Both the position numbers and the translations under genes were made by a program. The notes under the pieces are model-generated. The model worked only from the letters and a program-made list of their open reading frames with translations. It was not told the origin of the DNA and did not search any database. A stretch of 64,000 nucleotides of DNA from Baylisascaris procyonis (Eukaryota > Nematoda > Chromadorea > Rhabditida > Ascarididae): the NCBI GenBank assembly GCA_037389465.1, contig JAZARR010000221.1, positions 3,512,501 to 3,576,500 of the forward strand, read 5' to 3'. Below are positions 56,468 to 64,000 of this stretch, in pieces. How positions within the stretch are numbered: the stretch's first letter is position 1; each line of letters starts with the position of its first letter.

Positions 56468-57943
56468 GTATATTCTGTGGAAAAATGCCAGTAATCACTT
56501 ATATAAATCAAGCTCACGAAACTTTCCTAGTAAGATCCACTCGAAAATCGCGTGAACGTTTCGTATTCATAGCCATTTTCGTTTGAACAACGTATATACA
56601 ACCTTCCCCTTCCTTCAGATCTCTTTCATTCCTTGGCAAAGTGGGTGCTTGCAGTAGATTTCGAGAATTCTATAAAGCTGCACCTAATTTGACGGTCGTC
56701 AATTTCTGGAAAGATTAGAAAGTTCTGATAGTTGCACGCAGTTATCTGGAGAAATTCTTAAAACATCATCTATAAACAAAAAAAACGTTGCTTTTACCGT
56801 CAATGAGGATCACTAAAAACATCTAGAAACAAAAAAAAAACGTTGCTTTTACCGTCAATGAGGATCACTATAGGTAGTATTACTGCTCACAGGTTTATTT
56901 CGCTAAACAGAGATCTTGCTGTTTGAAATTTTTAAGATCTGCAACGAATTCGGGAATAACCTCAGTGTTTCTTATGCAACTGCTAAAATTAGCATATCTG
57001 GAAGTATGCCTGAAAATAAGACCTGCAAAATTTCCAGCGATTGAAGGTATGTCCACATATGGTTGAGATGTCCTTGAAGCGGAAGCAAACTTTTTCCAAC
57101 CTTTGAAGATGCCACAGCATATTATTTGTCATATCTGATGATCTGTTATGAAATGAATCTTAACAGCTAAAATATAGTATGTTGTTTTGCAGTTCTTCAA
57201 ATTCACTACGATGTTTTCCTTTTAATCTGCAGCCAGAATCTGATGTAAACCCTCGGGTTTTGTTGTTATTTATAAAATTCTCTAATCGATGCGAAATTGA
57301 AAACCAACTTCCAAAGCGATCTTTATTTTCGTTAAAATTAAAAGATTTGCACCGAACGACAATCTCAAGAAATTTTTATCTGAAGATAGGGAATAAATTT
57401 CCCTGCGAAGTTTTTTTTGGAAATTTCAGCATTCTAATGAGTTGCCGCTGTGCTCTAAGCTCAAACAATCTATTTAATCCACCTAAGCGTCGGTAATTCT
57501 CATGGTTTTTTACCTTGATATGTATTGGGTGGAAAGTAATCAACGAGTATGGTTTTTTATAGACGATGAAAAATTCTAATCGTTCATTCGTAATTGTTCA
57601 ATTTGTTATGCTCATTTATGCAGTTAAAAGAGGAAATATGAGAACTAAAAGAAGAAACACAAGAATTAGATGAGGGAAAATGTTTGCTCTTACTGAGCTT
57701 CACCGCATGTTTGTATGGGAACGAAATATTGCAAATTTTCGAAAAAACCAACTCTTCCAGTAAACTTTGTTGGAGAAAAATATAGCTACGTCCTCCTTCC
57801 AACTCTTTCCAATGAATTTCCTCTTCGATGACGTTCCAGTTTACTGTAAAGGCATAGCTACTCTCGAAATATGACTTGCTTTCACGGGTTTTAAGCATTC
57901 TAAGTTGTTGTTATAATGCATAGGGCTTTTGCTTCGATACCCA
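56468..57943 (+). other. Start of annexin intron 2, before the retrotransposon
   Basis: AT-rich with no annexin-like exon in any frame. It contains a two-copy tandem duplication at 56763-56873. Several acceptor-like sites are not followed by coding sequence. Confidence 0.6.
56763..56873 (+). repeat. Two-copy tandem duplication, unit about 55 bp
   Basis: Both copies contain an A-rich run and then the shared words CGTTGCTTTTACCGTC and AATGAGGATCACTA. They differ only in the A-run length and one or two bases, so the duplication is recent. Confidence 0.9.
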
Positions 57944-58081
57944 TGTCGCGAAGATTCGCGAATGAGTTAGCGGGCTGCTGTACACAGTAAATCAAACTGT
58001 GTATCAACGCAATAACTCAAAGAACGATCTAAGTTGATCTCTGACTGTAGCGACTATATCGTTCTCTAATGCGGCGTTGCG

Positions 58082-58124
58082 GTCGTGTGTAAGCGCGTGT
58101 CTTCTAATGCGTCGTGTGTAAGCG
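58082..58124 (+). repeat. Direct repeat in the putative U3 region
   Basis: GTCGTGTGTAAGCG occurs at 58082-58095 and 58111-58124, and TCTAATGCG occurs at 58055 and 58103. Repeated motifs in U3 often carry transcription-factor sites; here that is inference. Confidence 0.8.
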
Positions 58125-58365
58125 TGTAAGGGTAGCGCCTTTACTTCATTTGTCAGTACTTTCTTCTTCATTGTTTTTTCTGAATTTAAACTTTATTTTC
58201 ATGGTTACTTGTGGATTGCCTCAAAGTTCCACGATCTCGTCAGTAGTTTATGACGTTTTTTGCATTCTCCTTGTCATTTGTTTGTACCTTTTCGTTAGCT
58301 CATTACCAGAATCATCGCATTTGACTCAGATCATGTTTTATGATGGTTTTGTATTCGTTTTTCGA

Positions 58366-58372
58366 GTATATC
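58366..58372 (+). promoter_or_regulatory. TATA-like box upstream of SL1
   Basis: GTATATC, with TATA beginning 37 bp before the first G of SL1. This is slightly longer than the usual TATA-to-start distance of about 30 bp, but compatible with transcription beginning at or near SL1. A second TATA-like sequence lies at about 58761, as would suit the short-LTR model. Confidence 0.35.
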
Positions 58373-58403
58373 GCGTTTTTACGTTGTTTGTAAAGCATCA
58401 GAA

Positions 58404-58425
58404 GGTTTAATTACCCAAGTTTGAG
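58404..58425 (+). other. Perfect nematode SL1 spliced-leader sequence
   Basis: All 22 bases match the SL1 of Caenorhabditis and most chromadorean nematodes (begins GGTTTAATTA, ends AGTTTGAG). Chance occurrence is negligible. It is followed by G and then TGTCGGGCGA instead of the usual SL RNA intron, and the bases CCCAAGTTTG are complemented by CAAACTTGGG at 58474-58483. It is either the remnant of an SL1 RNA gene interrupted by the element or a sequence within the LTR. Confidence 0.95.
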
Positions 58426-59011
58426 GTGTCGGGCGAATCGCCAAGCAGAAAGGTGTCCCCCGAACCGTGTGAACAAACTTGGGACGGACCAACCAGGAGG
58501 TTGGTGTAGCCAAGCGCAAAAAGAAGGAAAAGGGCGCAAGCGGACGAGCCCTTATCAAAACAGGCCGGTTTCTTTGTTGAAATCAATTATTACTTCTCGA
58601 GTTGTCGAGTACCCACAAACCCGAAGAATCAAGCCCAGTGCGGGAGAAAACAAATTGCGGTGAACGGAATCAACCGCACGAGATAGGCACTGATACCTTG
58701 ATACGTTGATAACCAGGTGTCGGCACGAAAGCGATCGCCCGACACCTCGTTGCTCTTGTGCTTATATTGCGCTTCATCGTATCTCACCGTGAGACAGTTG
58801 ACAATAAGTGCCATACTCCAAAGGTGTGTCCCGCTCATTCGGTGTTATATCGCTCAATTCGCCCAACCTGCCCCAAGTCAAAGCTTTGGCCTTCGATTGT
58901 CGTTGTTTTCTTTATTACTTTTATATTGCCGATTAGTTTTTGACAGGCCTGCGCAGCTTGTTGGTTTTACTTCACGTGCATTGTGACCTTAACTTTGTTG
59001 ATCTCTTTTCT

Positions 59012-59017
59012 AATAAA
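59012..59017 (+). promoter_or_regulatory. Polyadenylation signal in the LTR
   Basis: AATAAA 69 bp before the LTR end, followed by T-rich sequence, as expected for the 3' end of R in a retrotransposon LTR. Confidence 0.6.
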
Positions 59018-59093
59018 CCGTCGATCTCTTCTTTATCTTTTTCTGTCGTCTACATACGACCATCAACTTCGTTTTGTTCACGACAGAAAAATT

Positions 59094-59111
59094 TGGTGCC
59101 ACGAGCCGGGA
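59094..59111 (+). other. tRNA primer-binding site
   Basis: TGGTGCCACGAGCCGGGA begins with TGG, the complement of the tRNA CCA end, and matches a tRNA 3' end of the form TCCCGGCTCGTGGCACCA. It lies 8 nt after the LTR terminus. The tRNA species is not identified. Confidence 0.8.
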
Positions 59112-59125
59112 GTTAAGCAGTTACA

Positions 59126-62100
59126 ATGTCGGGAGTATATCGGCAGGCTATGGGACCCACAAAGGGTAGGTTGATAGGGTATCTGAAGGAAATCCCGGGG
59201 TTAGAAGTCCCAAATATTGACGACCCCCCAGCTAAACAAATTGCTTCTCTCGAAGATCAAGTTGAAGAGTTTGACAGCTACATGCATAAGATAAATGCCG
59301 CTATCGGTGTGTTAGAAAAATATCACGAACAATGGCTCTCCTTGAGAATCAGTTTAAGAGGAGATGAAGCAAAAGAGGAAGATCGCATGTATCGACAAAT
59401 GGTAGACGATCCGAATGGAGTGCTCCAAGTTATGGAGAAAGCTCGAGAAACTCTTGAGCTAGTCGAAAACCGAAAACAAAAAGCAGTAAGACTACTCCAC
59501 GGATTACAGGATAAAAATAAGGCTGAAGCACAAGAGGTAACTGAACTGCCAAGATCGGCACCGAGAATTAAGCTCCCAAAATTGGAGCTAGCTACTTTTT
59601 CGGGAGATGTACGCAAATGGCCTGAATTTTGGTCTTCATTTGAGGCAGCAGTAGATCAACAGCCAATACCCGACGTCAATAAACTCAACTATTTACTCAG
59701 TAGTCTGAAAGGTGCGGCTTATGCAACAGTAGCTGGATACGCAATTACGGCCTCCAATTACAGAGTAGTGGTAGACGTTTTGAAAAGGCGTTATGGAAAT
59801 GAAGTCCTCATCAAAAAATGCCTTCATGATGAGTTGAGGAGGTTGCCTCAGGCGGATCCTAGAAATCCTAGGGTCGTTCTAGACGAGGTCGAAAGAATTC
59901 TCAGACAGCTAAATGTGATGAATGAGGATACGAATCATCCGATAATCGAGCTGATGGTAGAAGAGAAATTGCCGAGGTGGATCTTATTCGAAGTTTATGA
60001 AAAAAAGAGTGAAGACCCGTCTTGGAATGTCGATAAACTTCGTGAGTATGTCGACAAATTGATTGCTCGAAAAGAAACGATAATGCGCGTGACCAGTAGC
60101 ATGACGGCACAGAGAAGAGATCGTCATGAGGACAGAAAGCCGATAAAGTATGACTCAAAGGAAACGTCTGCATTTTCCTCAGCAGTAAGCAACTACGGGG
60201 GGAGGAGAGAAAATCAAGCGCCGAAAAGTAAAAAACGAAGTTGTGCCTTTTGCGGAGGCCCTCACTGGAATAGTGATTGCCATGAGTACGCAACCGTGAA
60301 AGAGCGCAGTGGTCGGATAAGAGAGAAAAGGCTTTGCTTCAGGTGTCTCGCAGAGGGACATAGCGCAAAGGATTGCGCAAGGAGAGGAATGTGTTTCTAT
60401 TGCAGAGAGGAACACAACTCGGCGCTCTGCCCAAAGAGGGAGAATAAAAGTGGTTCCGAGAGAGGAAGTAAACCGAAGGAACCAGAAGACAATAGAGGGA
60501 AACAAATAGTCACTTTCGAAAAGGAAGTAAACCGATCACCTGACGAATCGGCGTTGACAGCGGCGGTCACCCAAAAGCGAAGGGAAAAGAAGACCGTTTT
60601 GCTTCTTTGTAAGGAGGTGAACGTGTACAATCCGGAGAAACCGGAAATGGGGAAAACTATTTTTGCGTTCTTTGACGCGGGTTGCCAAGGATCATTCATA
60701 ACAGAAGAACTTTGTGATCAACTGAAGCTGACTACTGGGAAAAGAAGCCAAATATCCATAGCGGGATTCGGCGCTCAGCAACCGAAATGTTATGATACAA
60801 AGCAAGTAAACATTACGCTAGAACTGAAAAACGGAAATAAAAAACAGATCAGAGCCAGTACAATGCCCTTTTTGACCAAAGAGCTTCAAAGAATAAATGT
60901 TGAATCCAACGAAATTCTCATCCCAAACGCAAAACAAAGGCATCGGCTGTGTATTCCGGAAAAATGGGAACAACCGCAGCTAATAATTGGTGCAGACTAC
61001 TTCTTCGACCTGATCGAAGGTTCACAGAAATTACCATCCGGGTTCCACCTGGTCAAATCGAAAGTTGGAGATATGCTAGCAGGAAGTGGTTATGCAAAAC
61101 TAGATACACAAAGAGCCCTTTCATCTGCAGATACGGCGTTAGTGGTGACATCTGCTGCAGTTACTAGTGAAGCAGATATTGACCAATTCTGGAGATTGGA
61201 AACGCTTGGGATTGACGACCCAATAGACTCAAAAGAGGATGTCGCAGCACTAGAACAATTCAAAGCAACAATAACTAAATCGGAAGATGGTCGATATGTC
61301 GTGAACTGGCCGTGGAAATCTGCCACGCCTAAAGTTCCTTATAACTTCGGCCTATGCATTGGCAGACTAAGGTCCACGTTGAAACGCTTAAAGGGAGACG
61401 AGGAATTGTTCAAAAGATACGATGATACCTTCCGACAACAGCTAGAATTAGGTATAATTGAAAAGGCACCCAAAGTCCCAGATGGACCTCTCATTTCGTA
61501 TATACCACATCAAGCAGTCCTAACCCCCCAAAAATCTACAACTAAATTACGGGTGGTTTTTGATGCAAGTGCTAAAGACGAGAAAGGTAATTCCCTGAAC
61601 AGTCAATTGCTCAGAGGCCCAGTGATGTTAAACGATTTAGCAGGCATACTGTTACGGTTTCGAACTTCTAAATACGTTGTTCTTGCTGACGTAGAAAAAG
61701 CGTTTCTGCAACTGGAGCTGAATGTGAAGGATCGTGATACGACCCGGTTTTTGTGGGTAAAAGAGAAGGGTCCGGTCGATGAAAACAATATCGAAGTGTA
61801 TCGATTTTGTAGAGTACCGTTCGGAATGATTTCCAGCCCATTCTTACTTGCTGCAACTTTGACGAAACATTTGACAGAAATTGGATCCACTACAGCTCAA
61901 GAAATCTTAAAAAATCTGTACGTAGACAATGTCATGTTGCAGGCAGAAAATTCAGAGACAGCGATACAACTATGTAGTGAAGGAAAAGCAATTTTCGCAG
62001 GTGCCGGAATGAACTTGAGATCGTTCGTGTCAAATAACAAAGAAGTGTATGATGCTATTCCTCCGGAAGATCGAGAAGAAGTACAAGAGACCAAAGTGTT

Positions 62101-64000
62101 AGGAATAACATGGTCGTTAAAGGAGGATAAAATAACACTAGGTGTAAAAGACAAGATTGGTGCCGCCCAAACCAAGCGACAAGTACTGAGCTTTGTAGCC
62201 TCTCACTTTGATCCTCTCGGATTAATGGCTCCGTTGCTTGTCCCATTAAAAGTATTCCTTCAGGAATTATGGAAGAAGAAATACAAATGGGATGACTCAT
62301 TGAAAGAAGAAGAGAAGTTACTGTGGGAAAGATTACAGAAAAGTTGGAATAATACAGTAAACGACATCCCTCGCCAAATATCCTTTCGTTGTGCAAAGGA
62401 GAGACAACTGCACGTTTTTGTCGATGCATCGATGCAGGCTTACGCCGCAGCGGTATACAATCGTGAAATCGTAAATGGTGCAGTATTGACGAACTTAATT
62501 TTGGCTAAAACGCGTCTGTGCCCCGTCAAGGGAGCTTCGGTTCCAAGACTCGAATTGTTGGCAGCCTTCATCGGAGTACGATTACTCGAGTTCGTAAAGA
62601 AACAGCTCTCGATGGAGGAAGTGGGGACCCATTACTGGAGCGATAGCAAATGTGTGTTGCACTGGATACGTTCAGATAAAGAGATCAATACGAGGTTCAT
62701 CGAAAATCGTTTAAAGCAAATGCGTAATACGGCGAAATGGTGGAGTTACGTCCCATCCGATCAAAACCCGAGCGATATTGCGACAAAGGGCGTTGATCCT
62801 GACAAGCTTAAAGAAAGTTCCTTGTGGTGGCATGGCCCACCATGGCTCAGACAATCCGAAGAGAATTGGCCGAAATGGGAACTTTCGAATCCGCAGCAGT
62901 GTGTAATCAGCGAAGACATCTTTCAAAAGAGCAAAGGGAAGAGAGACCGTAACAAACAACCTACGACAACAGTTACAGCGCTCGAAGTCGGTACAGAAGA
63001 AGAAAACGATTGTGCCATAAATCACTGTGTAATCGATGCAAGCAAGTATAACAGTTGGAGGAAAGTGAAGGGAATCACGGCTGCCGTGATAAGATTCGTA
63101 AAGAACCTCAAGGAACGGAAAAGAAAGGCAGTAGGAGTGGAGGACCAAATAGAAGCGGAAAAACATCTCATTAGACAGGCTCAAGAAGAAATGATCACGA
63201 AAGCGGAGATTGTGCGTTGGGAGCTTTTTCGAGGCGACGACAATCTCTGGAGATGTGGAGGACGTCTTGCCTATTCAGGCCTCCCACGAGACACCAAGTT
63301 TCCGATTTTTCTACCTAAACATCCCATCACGGAAATGCTTATTACTCATCAACACGAAATTTTAATGCATTCGGGGCCAGCCCATACGTTAAACCAACTG
63401 CGGTCAAAATACTGGATAGCCAAAGGGAGAGAAACGGTAAAAAAGGTCATAAAGAAAAAGTGCATGAAATGTCGTAGATGGCTCACACATCCGTTCAAGC
63501 TCCCAAGAATGCCAGATCTACCATCATGCCGCACAGTTGTAACCCGAGCCTTCGAAAATGTGGGACTGGACTATTTTGGACCGTTCAATTTAAAAGCTCT
63601 TTTGGGCAATGAAATTAAACTTCAAAAAAGTTGGGTAGCATTGTTTACATGTCTTACGACACGCGCTGTCCATTTGGAAGTGGTAAATGACTTGTCAGCA
63701 TCTTCGTTCCTCAACTGCTTTCGAAGATATGTGAGTCGACGAGGAAAACCTAAACTTGTATTTAGCGACAACGGGAGCAATTTTACGCTCGCCGCAGAAG
63801 TTCTAAGACAAATCAGCAGAGCAGAGGAAATCAAATGGAACTTCATAACACCTTTCGCTCCATGGCAAGGAGGAGTTTATGAAAGAATGATAGGTCTAAC
63901 CAAAACTTCGCTTCGTAAAGCAGTGGGAAGAAAACGATTAAGCGAAGAAGAGTTTCGAACACTTATTGTAGAAGTAGAAGGAGTAGTCAACAGTAGACCA
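59126..64000 (+). CDS. BEL/Pao gag-pol polyprotein (C-terminus outside window)
   Basis: The start is the ATG at 59126; an in-frame TAA lies at 59114. The 1,625 codons to the window edge contain no stop, and gag and pol share one frame. Gag: DUF1759-like region at about residues 150-330 (LPKLELATFSGDVRKWPEFW), then three zinc knuckles at 373-435 (CAFCGGPHWNSDC, CFRCLAEGHSAKDC, CFYCREEHNSALC). Protease: FFDAGCQGSFI, catalytic D517. Reverse transcriptase: ADVEKAF with D855, then YVDN at 932-935, where most reverse transcriptases have YVDD. A17/connection: GITW at 993, SHFDPLG at 1026. RNase H: VDAS D1100, LELLAA, SDSK D1173. Integrase: HQHEILMH at 1408 and CMKC at 1446 for the zinc site, catalytic D1482, D1548 and E1586 (37 residues between the last two). 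The polyprotein copies the element RNA and integrates it. Confidence 0.97.
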   Translation, partial: MSGVYRQAMGPTKGRLIGYLKEIPGLEVPNIDDPPAKQIASLEDQVEEFDSYMHKINAAIGVLEKYHEQWLSLRISLRGDEAKEEDRMYRQMVDDPNGVLQVMEKARETLELVENRKQKAVRLLHGLQDKNKAEAQEVTELPRSAPRIKLPKLELATFSGDVRKWPEFWSSFEAAVDQQPIPDVNKLNYLLSSLKGAAYATVAGYAITASNYRVVVDVLKRRYGNEVLIKKCLHDELRRLPQADPRNPRVVLDEVERILRQLNVMNEDTNHPIIELMVEEKLPRWILFEVYEKKSEDPSWNVDKLREYVDKLIARKETIMRVTSSMTAQRRDRHEDRKPIKYDSKETSAFSSAVSNYGGRRENQAPKSKKRSCAFCGGPHWNSDCHEYATVKERSGRIREKRLCFRCLAEGHSAKDCARRGMCFYCREEHNSALCPKRENKSGSERGSKPKEPEDNRGKQIVTFEKEVNRSPDESALTAAVTQKRREKKTVLLLCKEVNVYNPEKPEMGKTIFAFFDAGCQGSFITEELCDQLKLTTGKRSQISIAGFGAQQPKCYDTKQVNITLELKNGNKKQIRASTMPFLTKELQRINVESNEILIPNAKQRHRLCIPEKWEQPQLIIGADYFFDLIEGSQKLPSGFHLVKSKVGDMLAGSGYAKLDTQRALSSADTALVVTSAAVTSEADIDQFWRLETLGIDDPIDSKEDVAALEQFKATITKSEDGRYVVNWPWKSATPKVPYNFGLCIGRLRSTLKRLKGDEELFKRYDDTFRQQLELGIIEKAPKVPDGPLISYIPHQAVLTPQKSTTKLRVVFDASAKDEKGNSLNSQLLRGPVMLNDLAGILLRFRTSKYVVLADVEKAFLQLELNVKDRDTTRFLWVKEKGPVDENNIEVYRFCRVPFGMISSPFLLAATLTKHLTEIGSTTAQEILKNLYVDNVMLQAENSETAIQLCSEGKAIFAGAGMNLRSFVSNNKEVYDAIPPEDREEVQETKVLGITWSLKEDKITLGVKDKIGAAQTKRQVLSFVASHFDPLGLMAPLLVPLKVFLQELWKKKYKWDDSLKEEEKLLWERLQKSWNNTVNDIPRQISFRCAKERQLHVFVDASMQAYAAAVYNREIVNGAVLTNLILAKTRLCPVKGASVPRLELLAAFIGVRLLEFVKKQLSMEEVGTHYWSDSKCVLHWIRSDKEINTRFIENRLKQMRNTAKWWSYVPSDQNPSDIATKGVDPDKLKESSLWWHGPPWLRQSEENWPKWELSNPQQCVISEDIFQKSKGKRDRNKQPTTTVTALEVGTEEENDCAINHCVIDASKYNSWRKVKGITAAVIRFVKNLKERKRKAVGVEDQIEAEKHLIRQAQEEMITKAEIVRWELFRGDDNLWRCGGRLAYSGLPRDTKFPIFLPKHPITEMLITHQHEILMHSGPAHTLNQLRSKYWIAKGRETVKKVIKKKCMKCRRWLTHPFKLPRMPDLPSCRTVVTRAFENVGLDYFGPFNLKALLGNEIKLQKSWVALFTCLTTRAVHLEVVNDLSASSFLNCFRRYVSRRGKPKLVFSDNGSNFTLAAEVLRQISRAEEIKWNFITPFAPWQGGVYERMIGLTKTSLRKAVGRKRLSEEEFRTLIVEVEGVVNSRP

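Larger units (their letters stand above)
57944..59085 (+). repeat. 5' LTR of the BEL/Pao element (start uncertain: 57944 or 58427)
   Basis: The end is set by CGACA at 59081-59085, 8 nt before the primer-binding site, and it inversely matches TGTCG at the start. Composition becomes CpG-rich at about 57944, favouring the longer form. Visible inside are a two-copy repeat GTCGTGTGTAAGCG (58082 and 58111), a TATA-like box (58366), SL1 (58404), a 9-bp hairpin (58715-58723 with 58739-58747) and a polyadenylation signal (59012). The longer form implies an unusually long R region of about 600 nt. The shorter form gives a more usual LTR length. Confidence 0.7.
57944..64000 (+). mobile_element. BEL/Pao LTR retrotransposon, 5' LTR and gag-pol (3' end outside window)
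   Basis: The order is 5' LTR, 8-nt spacer, primer-binding site, and a single gag-pol frame with protease, reverse transcriptase, RNase H and integrase. RT preceding a Pao-type A17 segment and then integrase, together with a DUF1759-type gag, is diagnostic of BEL/Pao. The frame has no stop or frameshift, so the copy is young and possibly active. The 5' limit is uncertain: either TG at 57944 (LTR about 1,142 bp) or TG at 58427 (LTR 659 bp). Both begin TGTCG and match the CGACA end. The element lies on the annexin strand, probably in an intron. Confidence 0.9.

Noticed and set aside
58114..58410. 98-codon frame and an 80-codon frame inside the LTR
   Set aside because: They fall in LTR regulatory sequence and have no protein resemblance.

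Overview
This is an AT-rich eukaryotic window, most likely from a chromadorean nematode. Three observations point that way. A perfect copy of the 22-nt nematode spliced leader SL1 lies at 58404-58425. Intron acceptors are of the nematode TTTCAG/TTTTAG kind. Protein-coding exons are short and separated by introns of about 0.4-1.5 kb. The species cannot be fixed from the sequence. I see no bacterial-type genes, operons, CRISPR arrays or convincing tRNA/rRNA genes.

Layout. (1) 680-5077, minus strand: five exons of a DnaJ/Hsp40 co-chaperone of the DNAJB6/DNAJB2 type. The exons join in frame with matching phases, and the gene runs off the left edge. (2) About 5.1-50.6 kb: no gene that I can support. 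It is AT-rich intergenic or intronic DNA with two long (TA)n arrays, several polypyrimidine/polypurine tracts, a 19-bp hairpin at 38.6 kb, a hairpin/palindrome cluster at 43.3 kb and a few weak ORFs. (3) About 50.7-51.3 kb: a degenerate SL1-like sequence in CpG-richer DNA, perhaps a decayed LTR. (4) 55151-56467, plus strand: the first two coding exons of an annexin, with an intact repeat-1 calcium site. (5) About 57944-64000, plus strand: the 5' part of a BEL/Pao LTR retrotransposon, with LTR, primer-binding site and one uninterrupted 1,625-codon gag-pol frame. The frame is still open at the window edge. Because no further annexin exon precedes it, the element probably sits in an annexin intron in the same orientation.

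The most unusual observation is the perfect SL1 beside or inside the 5' LTR of the BEL/Pao element. It lies 37 bp downstream of a TATA-like box, and a perfect 10-nt complement of its core follows about 50 nt downstream. Two explanations remain: the element inserted at the splice donor of an SL1 RNA gene, or SL1 is part of the LTR and could form the 5' end of the element's RNA. An inverted repeat running across the junction, and the second SL1-like locus at 50947, lean towards the second. The 3' LTR, outside this window, would settle it.
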